Assembly (NCBI GenBank): GCA_019057735.1
Contig: JAHLWV010000170.1
Span: forward strand, 1 to 5,471
Origin: Promethearchaeota archaeon
Lineage (GTDB): Archaea > Asgardarchaeota > Lokiarchaeia > Sigynarchaeales > SOKP01
Length of the DNA: 5,471 bases
Reading direction: 5' to 3'
Below, piece after piece: positions 1 through 5,471 of the stretch. Under the pieces are notes generated by a model. The model did no database searches. It worked only from the letters and a program-made list of their open reading frames with translations, and was not told the origin of the DNA. The translations under genes and the position numbers were made by a program. How positions within the stretch are numbered: the stretch's first letter is position 1; each line of letters starts with the position of its first letter.

Positions 1-203
1 GCCCAACTACAGCCTTTAGTTCTTAAAATAATAGTGAATTCCTTTCCCTTTTTCTTAAGTAATCGATCTTCCTTTATCCAGAAGCTTATTGGCTTATCTA
101 ATTGTTTTTCATTGTAGCTATGTTTCTGCTTAATAGCCTTTGATCTAAATTTCTTTATTTTTTCAACGATGAGGTTGTTATCGCTATATTTTTTCGTAGA
201 CAT
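1..203 (-). CDS. raSEA: RaSEA, radical SAM subunit of archaeosine synthase (N-terminal part only)
   Basis: This is the 5' end of a gene that runs off the left edge: 67 complete codons plus two bases. The start is ATG at 201-203, inside the last codons of arcS, and the two genes overlap by 20 bases in different frames. The peptide has a basic, charged lead (residues 1-55), then a stretch reading EFTIILRTKGCSW at 55-67. An ILRTxGCxW segment of this kind precedes the cysteine cluster of the Elp3-like radical SAM proteins of the RaSEA family. C65 is likely the first iron-sulfur ligand; the others lie outside the window. Known role: RaSEA uses SAM chemistry to convert the lysine-preQ0 adduct made by ArcS on G15 of tRNA into archaeosine. 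The position directly behind arcS strongly supports the call. The radical SAM core itself is not visible, so the assignment rests on this motif and on context. No strong ribosome binding site is seen, and translational coupling to arcS is likely. Confidence 0.8.
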   Translation of the reverse strand, partial: MSTKKYSDNNLIVEKIKKFRSKAIKQKHSYNEKQLDKPISFWIKEDRLLKKKGKEFTIILRTKGCSW

Positions 204-2271
204 TTACAATTTTCCCTGTATTTGAATTTTTTATATAATTCGATCCAACGATTAAGCTTCCTAATCCTATAATTCTTTCTTTGTTTTTATCGAATATTAA
301 AGAAATATCTTTTGGAACGAGATTTGGACTAAAACTAACTATCCCTGGGCGAAATAAGGTATTCCCATTAATTTTTTGCCCATCAAAAACAATGTAGTTC
401 GAATTTTCGCTAAAAGGCAACATTCTATTTGCTCCTTTAAGATTTAATTCTACTTGTCCAGAATTAACGTTAAATTTCCCTAATTTTTCTCGAGTTAACA
501 GGTCGCTTATTTCTATTTGATGACTTCTTTTGTTTCTCCACGTTTTAATTCCATTGTAAAATATTTTGTTGCCTGTATTAAGTCCAAATTGATAATCAAT
601 AATTTTAAAAAACTTACGAGTTAAAGTTTTTAGGAAGTTTTTATTTTCAGGAATAACATCACCTTTATTGTATGAATCTTTAAGTTCGCTTATTTTCTCC
701 TCTAAAGAAAGCAAAGATTCGTTGCTTGTAAGATTATTCGTAATCTCAGTAAAGTAGATTTTATTCTTTATCTTTGTACGAGCGTTTTCAATAATTTTAA
801 AGTATCCTGAATCCTTTACGTGACACAATATAGGTATCCTTTCGTCAAACTTTTCCAAAAGGGAGATAAGCATATTTGAAGCAATAGTAATTTCTTCGTT
901 ATCCCATTCCCCCGTCACAGAAATATCATACGAATTCACAGGATAAATATCTTCTAGTTGTCTTGGAATAGCCCCTAAAGGAGATGTTAAAATGATTTCT
1001 TGGAAATCAGGAAAATCACGATAGTTCCTTATTACGCTATGAAATTTTTTATGAGATCGCGATTCAGAGTATGGTTTCTTCGCGGAACATGGAAGTATAA
1101 TGATCAACTTTGTCCATGATTCAGGCGTGAATCTTTTAATCAATCTCTCCCGAAACTCTTGGAAATCTGGTCTATTATACGATAATGAGCCATGACAATT
1201 AACAACATTATTTATTTGAGTTAACGGGGTTTCATATTTCAAAATGTTGAAATATTGATTATCAAGCACTTTCAAAGTAGATATTATATTCATGTCGTCA
1301 AATGAGGCTTTTTCAATAAAACCGCGGAAATCTTCCATTCTCATATACAACTTGATTTTATTCATGTAAGTATATGCTGAGATAATATTGTGAAGAGTTA
1401 GTTGTTCTGTTTTTTCAGAAGAATATTTGTCAGTTAGACTATGCTTTAAATTCCTCTTACAAATCGTACATGGGCACGGAAAATACTTAATCTTATAAAT
1501 TGGAAGTAAATATTCGATTGTATCGTAGAAATTTTCGGCAGATAAATATAATAAGTAAGAACTATCGATTAGGTCGATTCCTAAATATACCAAGATCGGA
1601 TAAAGTTTCGGAATAATTCTACCAGAAACCATTAATACTAAATTGTTATCGAGCTCTTGTTTGATTTTGAATATAACTTTTAAAATATTCCTGAAATTAC
1701 TAAAATTGTCAAATAAATCTACTAAATTTAGTATTCTTACATTTCTATTGTTCTTAATTAAGGGAATGTATAGATCAAATAGTTCATAATAATCATACAT
1801 TTTAATAGATAAACCAAAATCTATTTTACTATGTTGTTGTAAGATATTATTTGATTCTTCTATAAAAATCTTAATTTCTTCCTCAGCAAATTCTTTATTT
1901 ATAACTGTTGTTGGAATATTGAAAGGGATGGAAGGGATAATGTTGTCTTCTGTAAAAATGTCAATATTAGATGCTAATATTCCCTTAAAAGATTCCATTG
2001 AACCGTTATGCGTATAGATAAAACCACTCTTTTTAAATTTGTCTCGTAAGAATCCAATTTTTAAATAGAAGTCTTTTAAAATTAAAAAAATCTCATGATC
2101 TTCAAATTCCTCAAGAAAGTTTAAATCGTTCATTAAACTTTTTTTCATCGGAATAATTATGTTTGGGGTTGAAATAAACCTTTTAGACTCTTTCGAACAG
2201 ATAATCCTTCCTATTCGTGCAAATCCGACACTTTTTGTAATTAATTCAAAAAAATAATTCATATTTTCCAA
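184..2271 (-). CDS. arcS: Archaeosine synthase ArcS (TGT-like, DUF5591 and PUA domains)
   Basis: ArcS adds lysine to preQ0 at position 15 of archaeal tRNA, the step before RaSEA forms archaeosine. This 695-residue protein looks complete. Residues 1 to about 300 are a diverged tRNA-guanine transglycosylase-like barrel. It keeps GIDLIDSSY (231-239), matching the TGT segment that carries the catalytic Asp, and a zinc site C-x-C-x2-C-x22-H (C266, C268, C271, H294). The ArcS-specific signature PC-x3-KPY-x2-S-x2-H is exact at 394-407. It is followed by TSPLGAIPRQLE (429-440) and YDISVTGEW (448-456), hallmarks of the DUF5591 core. The C-terminal part (about 570-695) resembles the family's tRNA-binding PUA region, with LFRPGIVSFSP at 639-649. 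The start is ATG 2269-2271; a second ATG three codons later is also possible. No Shine-Dalgarno is visible, and a TATA-like box about 24 bases upstream suggests a leaderless mRNA. It overlaps the downstream RaSEA gene by 20 bases, so co-transcription is likely. Confidence is high because the signature matches at every fixed position. Confidence 0.95.
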   Translation of the reverse strand: MENMNYFFELITKSVGFARIGRIICSKESKRFISTPNIIIPMKKSLMNDLNFLEEFEDHEIFLILKDFYLKIGFLRDKFKKSGFIYTHNGSMESFKGILASNIDIFTEDNIIPSIPFNIPTTVINKEFAEEEIKIFIEESNNILQQHSKIDFGLSIKMYDYYELFDLYIPLIKNNRNVRILNLVDLFDNFSNFRNILKVIFKIKQELDNNLVLMVSGRIIPKLYPILVYLGIDLIDSSYLLYLSAENFYDTIEYLLPIYKIKYFPCPCTICKRNLKHSLTDKYSSEKTEQLTLHNIISAYTYMNKIKLYMRMEDFRGFIEKASFDDMNIISTLKVLDNQYFNILKYETPLTQINNVVNCHGSLSYNRPDFQEFRERLIKRFTPESWTKLIIILPCSAKKPYSESRSHKKFHSVIRNYRDFPDFQEIILTSPLGAIPRQLEDIYPVNSYDISVTGEWDNEEITIASNMLISLLEKFDERIPILCHVKDSGYFKIIENARTKIKNKIYFTEITNNLTSNESLLSLEEKISELKDSYNKGDVIPENKNFLKTLTRKFFKIIDYQFGLNTGNKIFYNGIKTWRNKRSHQIEISDLLTREKLGKFNVNSGQVELNLKGANRMLPFSENSNYIVFDGQKINGNTLFRPGIVSFSPNLVPKDISLIFDKNKERIIGLGSLIVGSNYIKNSNTGKIVNVYEKI

Positions 2272-2290
2272 TTAAAGATATTATTCTTAG

Positions 2291-2308
2291 ATAATTAAAT
2301 TAATTTAT
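2291..2308 (-). promoter_or_regulatory. Putative TATA-type promoter of arcS
   Basis: On the minus strand an A/T-only run ends in TTTAATTAT (2291-2299), centred about 24 bases before the arcS ATG. That is the usual distance from an archaeal TATA box to the transcription start, so the arcS transcript may begin at or next to the start codon. There is no purine-rich ribosome binding site, which agrees. The whole region is very AT-rich, so the box is only suggestive. Confidence 0.4.
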
Positions 2309-2358
2309 TTTGTCTTTTCAAAACTACTCTTAAGCCAACTTTTTCTCATGGTATACAA

Positions 2359-2906
2359 TTATGGCTCAACTTTATATTCTCCTCGCTTATACATTTCAAA
2401 AAGGATTTCAGCTTCATGAATTGCATCATCAACTGCTCTGTGCTTCTCTATATAATTTGTGTTGGGAAAAAGATTATCCCAGGCTTCTTGCATTTTTGGA
2501 TTTTTATAACCTCCTCTTGAACGCATAATCTTACACGCTTTTTTCGCTACTGCCATAATATCTGGGATATCCTTTTTTATAACAAAACCTCTCGATTCCA
2601 TAAATCCAAAATCGAACGAAGTGTTATATGCAGTCAATGAATAACGATCGAAAATTTCTTGGATTTGATTTTTTACATTGTTTAAATTAGGTGCATCAAT
2701 ACAATCTTCAAATTTCAAATCAGAATTATTGAAAATCCACGCATTCTTATGTTCTTCCCCAAATTCAGGCTCCTTTACAAATGAATCAAAAAGAATTTTA
2801 GTTGCTCCCGTAATTAAATCAAGTTCAACAATACCTATCTCGATAATTAAACCATTATCTGGTTTTAAATCCGTAGTCTCGATGTCAATTATCGCAATTT
2901 TCTCAT
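2359..2906 (-). CDS. DEDDh-family 3'-5' exonuclease (DnaQ epsilon/RNase T-like), start codon missing or frameshifted
   Basis: The frame ending at TAA 2359-2361 encodes a full DEDDh exonuclease domain of about 180 residues. Exo I reads IAIIDIETTDL (about 2866-2898) with the catalytic D and E. Exo II reads AYNTSFDFGFM with its Asp. Exo III reads HRAVDDA with the general-base His and last Asp. Such enzymes remove nucleotides from DNA or RNA 3' ends with two metal ions. The start is the problem. The frame is open back to a stop at 3058-3060, yet contains no ATG, GTG or TTG before a TTG at 2716-2718. Starting there would delete Exo I and leave 119 residues without half the active site. The only nearby ATG (2904-2906) is out of frame by one base. 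One extra A in the A4 run at 2898-2901 would give a start MRKIAIIDIETT. The left coordinate is firm; the right one is placed at that ATG as a compromise. No partner subunit or polymerase is nearby, so DNA repair, RNA trimming or another role cannot be chosen. Confidence 0.7.
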
Positions 2907-2974
2907 AATTTGGTTTTTTGACAAAGTCAGAAATATCTCGAAATATGTGAAACTCCCCACAAGGATACGATTTT

Positions 2975-2994
2975 GTATAATTTAATCTATATAA
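2975..2994 (-). promoter_or_regulatory. Putative promoter of the exonuclease gene
   Basis: On the minus strand TTATATAG (2987-2994) and AAATTATAC (2975-2983) are TATA-like. They would place a transcription start at roughly 2953-2965, about 50 bases before the ATG at 2906 and beside a GGGGAG at 2953-2958. The rest of the gap between this gene and the double-Lrp gene (2995-3097) is AT-rich, and I see no gene or strong repeat in it. Base composition makes chance TATA matches common here. Confidence 0.3.
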
Positions 2995-3097
2995 TAATGA
3001 TATTAATCTTAATAAGAAAAAGGTATTTGAAATGTAATATAAATTATTAGAGAGTGATTACTAATGAATTTGAGATTTGAAATTTTCTTATGTTATT

Positions 3098-4084
3098 CTA
3101 ATAAATAATAAAATTAGTATATGTCTTAAGTTCGTCTAGAACAAAACTAGTAAATGTATCTTCAATTTCATCGGATTGATATAGATCTTTTATGAATTCT
3201 GCGTAATCTTCGACCTTTTTAACTCGAACTATCGCAAATAACCCATGCTGTTCCCCTATCCTGAAAAGATCGGTTATAAAGCTATTTTTCTCTAAATGCA
3301 AGGCGATTTCATTATATTTTGAAGGATCTCTAGGTTTAATTCTTACGAGATATTTACCTCTAAATCCAATTTTTTTAGGACAAAAGTTAAGCGCATAGTT
3401 AAGAATTACGTTCTTTTTTTCAAGCTTTTTAATTCTGTTATGAATTGTAGATTGGGAGATTTCTTGTCTGTTCTTTTCTTTTAAAAAATCTTTGTACTTC
3501 TCTTTAATAATATCTTTAATCTCATAAGTCGAGATAGGCTTTAAATTCTGGTTTTCTTGCATTATTTTTAAAATAACATAATCCGTGCTATCAATTTCGA
3601 AATTTGGATCAATTTTATTGATATTTAACTCAATTCCATTAGTCTTGAACACTTTAATAGTCTCAATTATTTGATATTTCTTAAAATAAGATTGAGCCAT
3701 TATTTTATCAATTGTACTTAAAACCTGGTAATACTCCTCAGATGAATGAAAAATGAGTAACGCAAATAGCGAATATTCTCCTAAAACTCCATCAAGAATT
3801 TTTAATTGAGAGATTTTTAACAAATTTTCTAAAAGTTCTGGTTCGTTGGGGTTGGTTTTAACCTCTAACAATACATACTTTAAATTAATGGGAAGAAGGT
3901 TCGGATTAATATTGATTGTAAAATTACTAATTATTTTTTCTATCGCCAGATCATCAAATCTTTTTTTAAGTGTCTGTCTAGTATAACCTAAAATCTGTGT
4001 AAGCTTGGTTATTACATATTTAGATTTACTATTGAAACTTTTTATTAGATTGCGGTTTTTAAATTCATCATTTGCTTTACTCAT
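3098..4084 (-). CDS. Double-unit Lrp/AsnC family transcriptional regulator
   Basis: The 328-residue protein contains two successive Lrp/AsnC-like units, about twice the usual length of about 150 residues. Unit one has a winged helix-turn-helix at about 20-60 (YVITKLTQILGYTRQTLKKR) and a RAM-type ligand-binding domain at about 68-148, including LDGVLGEYSLFALLIF. Unit two has a longer helix-turn-helix at about 165-230 (TDYVILKIMQ, then SQSTIHNRIKKLEKKNVI) and a second RAM domain at about 243-327 (RIGEQHGLFAIVRV). Between the helices of the second HTH sits a Lys/Glu-rich insertion (about 183-208). Proteins of this family bind DNA and sense amino acids or related small molecules; the ligand here is unknown. 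The start ATG 4082-4084 has no ribosome binding site but a TATA-like box about 27 bases upstream, so the mRNA may be leaderless. It is divergent from ahcY with 134 bases between, which suggests control of ahcY, of itself, or of both. Siroheme decarboxylases share this fold, but their RRxGA-type motif is absent. Confidence 0.85.
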   Translation of the reverse strand: MSKANDEFKNRNLIKSFNSKSKYVITKLTQILGYTRQTLKKRFDDLAIEKIISNFTININPNLLPINLKYVLLEVKTNPNEPELLENLLKISQLKILDGVLGEYSLFALLIFHSSEEYYQVLSTIDKIMAQSYFKKYQIIETIKVFKTNGIELNINKIDPNFEIDSTDYVILKIMQENQNLKPISTYEIKDIIKEKYKDFLKEKNRQEISQSTIHNRIKKLEKKNVILNYALNFCPKKIGFRGKYLVRIKPRDPSKYNEIALHLEKNSFITDLFRIGEQHGLFAIVRVKKVEDYAEFIKDLYQSDEIEDTFTSFVLDELKTYTNFIIY

Positions 4085-4107
4085 AAGAATCTAACAAAAT
4101 TTATATT

Positions 4108-4115
4108 ATTTAAAT
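4108..4115 (-). promoter_or_regulatory. Putative TATA box of the double-Lrp gene
   Basis: ATTTAAAT is centred about 27 bases upstream of the ATG at 4084, an ideal spacing for a leaderless archaeal transcript. The box is palindromic, so strand is assigned only from spacing. It overlaps the longer palindrome at 4112-4125. Confidence 0.45.
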
Positions 4116-4125
4116 ATTAATATTT
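4112..4125. repeat. 14-bp perfect palindrome, possible operator
   Basis: AAATATTAATATTT equals its own reverse complement. It partly covers the TATA-like box of the double-Lrp gene, where a bound dimer would block its transcription. Lrp-type proteins often bind AT-rich inverted sites and repress their own genes, so an autoregulatory operator is possible. In sequence this AT-rich, one such palindrome is expected by chance at about this frequency, so the support is weak. Confidence 0.25.
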
Positions 4126-4157
4126 TTAACAAATTTTTTACTCTTTAACCATTAATA

Positions 4158-4180
4158 TATTTAAATTACTATTTAAATTA
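4158..4180 (+). promoter_or_regulatory. Tandem TATTTAAATTA repeat forming the putative ahcY promoter
   Basis: The 11-mer TATTTAAATTA occurs twice, at 4158-4168 and 4170-4180, with a 12-base period. Each copy contains the palindromic core ATTTAAAT, matching the archaeal TATA consensus. The downstream copy would put a transcription start near 4200, giving a leader of about 18 bases before the ahcY ATG at 4219. The upstream copy could be an alternative TATA box or half of a regulator site in the region shared with the divergent double-Lrp gene. A weak GAG at 4211-4213 is the only hint of a ribosome binding site. Confidence 0.4.
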
Positions 4181-4218
4181 TTCACTATATCAACAAAAAT
4201 ATTTTAAATTGAGTTATT

Positions 4219-5471
4219 ATGGTAAATTATAAAGTTGCAGATGAAAACTTAGCTGCAAAAGGCAAAGAAGCGATATATATCGCTGAATCTAGAATGCCTG
4301 TTACTGCTAAAACAATTCGAGAACGGTTCACTAAGGAAAGACCTTTAGAAGGAATCACGATTGCGGGCTGTCTTCACATCACAAAAGAAACTGCTAATCT
4401 TGCCAGAACTTTAAAGGCAGGAGGCGCTGATGTTTGGTTATGTGGAAGTAATCCCTTATCAACTCAAGATGATGTAGCGGCAGCTATGGTTAAAGAAGGA
4501 ATTAATACATTTGCGTGGCATGGTAATACAGATGAGGAATTTTACTGGTGTATTCGAGAATGTTTAAAAGCCAAACCAAATATCCTTATTGATGATGGTG
4601 CTGATATGATCGTTACAGCACATAAAGAATTTCCGGAATTAATTACGGATGGTGTAATAATCGGATGTCAAGAAGAAACTACTACCGGGGTAAAAAGATT
4701 TAGAGCAATGGATGCCGCAGGCGATCTGAAAGTCCCATTGTTTCCTGTTAATGATGCCCGATGTAAAAATCAATTTGATAACGAGTTAGGTACAGGCCAA
4801 GGAATTGTCGCTGCCATCTATGGGATGCATGTACTTTTCGCAGGAAAAAATGTAGTAATAGCGGGATATGGCCATTGTTCGTCAGGAATGGCCCTTAGAG
4901 CACGAGGTTTGGGTGCCAACGTTACAGTGACCGAAATTGATTCGATAAAAGCTCTTCAAGCTAAATTTGCTGGTTTTAATGTTATGCCTATTGAAAAAGC
5001 ATTGCCTTACGCAGATATTATCCTAACTGCTACGGGTTGTAAGCATGTAATATTACCCACTAAAGAGAACTTTGATGCTTTAAAGGATGGAGTCATTTTA
5101 GGTAATTTAGGACATTTCGACATTGAGATCCCAACCAAGGAGATTTACGAGTATGCTAAGGAAATCAAACCTATAAGAACTGATGTAGAAGAAATCACCT
5201 TTCATGATGGTAAAAAAATATATTTGCTTGCTAAAGGAAGACTGGCCAATTTAGTGCTTTCTGAAGGACACCCTGCAGAAGTTATGGACATGTCATTTGG
5301 CTTACAATCTCTTATGTCTGAATACATCGTCAAGAACAAAGATTTATTGAAACCTGGAATGGTTGAAGTTCCCGTAGATATTGACGATAGAGTTGGATTC
5401 TTGAAACTTCAAGCAATGGGCATAGAAATAGATAAGCTCAATGAGGAACAGTATAACTACATCCACGGCTA
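4219..5471 (+). CDS. ahcY: S-adenosylhomocysteine hydrolase (adenosylhomocysteinase)
   Basis: AhcY is a cytosolic NAD-dependent enzyme that reversibly splits S-adenosylhomocysteine into homocysteine and adenosine, clearing the inhibitory product of methyl transfer. The frame runs 417 codons and the window stops after two bases (TA) of the next. Archaeal members end at about this length, so those bases are probably the start of a TAA or TAG stop. Family motifs follow in order: CLHITKETAN (51-60), GSNPLSTQDDVAAAM (76-90), IDDGADM (124-130), QEETTTGVKRF (151-161), VNDARCKNQFDNELGTGQG (177-195) with the conserved Lys183 and Asp187, GNLGHFDIEI (295-304) and LSEGHPAEVMDMSF (347-360). The C-terminal K/Y tail of eukaryotic enzymes is absent, as in other archaea. 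The NAD loop reads GYGHCSSGMA (216-225), not the usual GYGxxGKG or GYGxxGRG. In some methanogens the homologue prefers S-inosylhomocysteine, and sequence alone does not exclude that here. The start is supported by the typical opening NYKVADENLA. It is divergent from the double-Lrp gene. Confidence 0.95.
   Translation, partial: MVNYKVADENLAAKGKEAIYIAESRMPVTAKTIRERFTKERPLEGITIAGCLHITKETANLARTLKAGGADVWLCGSNPLSTQDDVAAAMVKEGINTFAWHGNTDEEFYWCIRECLKAKPNILIDDGADMIVTAHKEFPELITDGVIIGCQEETTTGVKRFRAMDAAGDLKVPLFPVNDARCKNQFDNELGTGQGIVAAIYGMHVLFAGKNVVIAGYGHCSSGMALRARGLGANVTVTEIDSIKALQAKFAGFNVMPIEKALPYADIILTATGCKHVILPTKENFDALKDGVILGNLGHFDIEIPTKEIYEYAKEIKPIRTDVEEITFHDGKKIYLLAKGRLANLVLSEGHPAEVMDMSFGLQSLMSEYIVKNKDLLKPGMVEVPVDIDDRVGFLKLQAMGIEIDKLNEEQYNYIHG

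Noticed and set aside
184..2271. The large minus-strand protein as an ordinary tRNA-guanine transglycosylase (TgtA).
   Set aside because: The barrel and zinc site are TGT-like, but the exact ArcS signature at residues 394-407 and the following DUF5591 motifs identify archaeosine synthase.
2305..2349. A 14-codon minus-strand open frame with an ATG at 2347-2349 ahead of arcS.
   Set aside because: It is very short, has no ribosome binding site or recognisable sequence, and lies in the gap that appears to hold the arcS promoter.
2678..2908. A 76-codon open frame on the plus strand.
   Set aside because: It lies opposite the exonuclease Exo I coding stretch, shows no domain, and is explained as the antisense shadow of that gene.
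3017..3021. A run of five T's on the minus strand downstream of the double-Lrp gene, as a possible archaeal oligo-T terminator.
   Set aside because: It is only five bases, lies about 77 bases past the stop codon, and such runs are frequent in this AT-rich DNA.
3098..4084. The double Lrp-like protein as a fused siroheme decarboxylase (AhbA/AhbB or NirDL type).
   Set aside because: The fold and length match, but the RRxGA-type motif after the HTH is missing and no haem-synthesis gene is in the window.

Overview
The window is AT-rich. Its proteins are heavy in Lys, Ile and Asn. Its two best-recognised minus-strand genes belong to archaeosine biosynthesis, a tRNA modification found almost only in archaea. 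Promoter-like TTTAAAT boxes lie 24-30 bases ahead of start codons with no clear Shine-Dalgarno sequence, which also fits an archaeon. A low-GC lineage such as an Asgard (Lokiarchaeia-like) archaeon is my best guess, but no rRNA or marker gene is present to prove it.

Layout from the left. On the minus strand, bases 1-203 hold the first 67 codons of a radical SAM protein that I read as RaSEA. Its start overlaps by 20 bases the end of a complete archaeosine synthase gene, arcS (184-2271). Upstream of arcS, after an 87-base gap, lies a short DEDDh (DnaQ/RNase T-like) exonuclease gene, also on the minus strand. Its catalytic domain is intact, but no ATG, GTG or TTG lies in frame ahead of it. After a 190-base AT-rich gap comes a 328-residue protein with two tandem Lrp/AsnC units (3098-4084, minus). 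This gene is divergent from ahcY, S-adenosylhomocysteine hydrolase (4219 to the right edge, plus). The two share a 134-base control region.

How the genes fit together. ArcS attaches lysine to the preQ0 base already placed at G15 of tRNA, and RaSEA then converts the lysine adduct to archaeosine. The overlapping gene pair is the expected operon for these two steps. AhcY removes S-adenosylhomocysteine, the product of SAM-dependent methylation. The divergent double-Lrp protein is a natural candidate for its regulator, although that is inferred only from position. The exonuclease has no evident link to its neighbours.

I found no CRISPR array, mobile element or RNA gene, and no convincing undescribed system. 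The items most worth a second look are the start-less exonuclease and the altered NAD-binding loop of AhcY.
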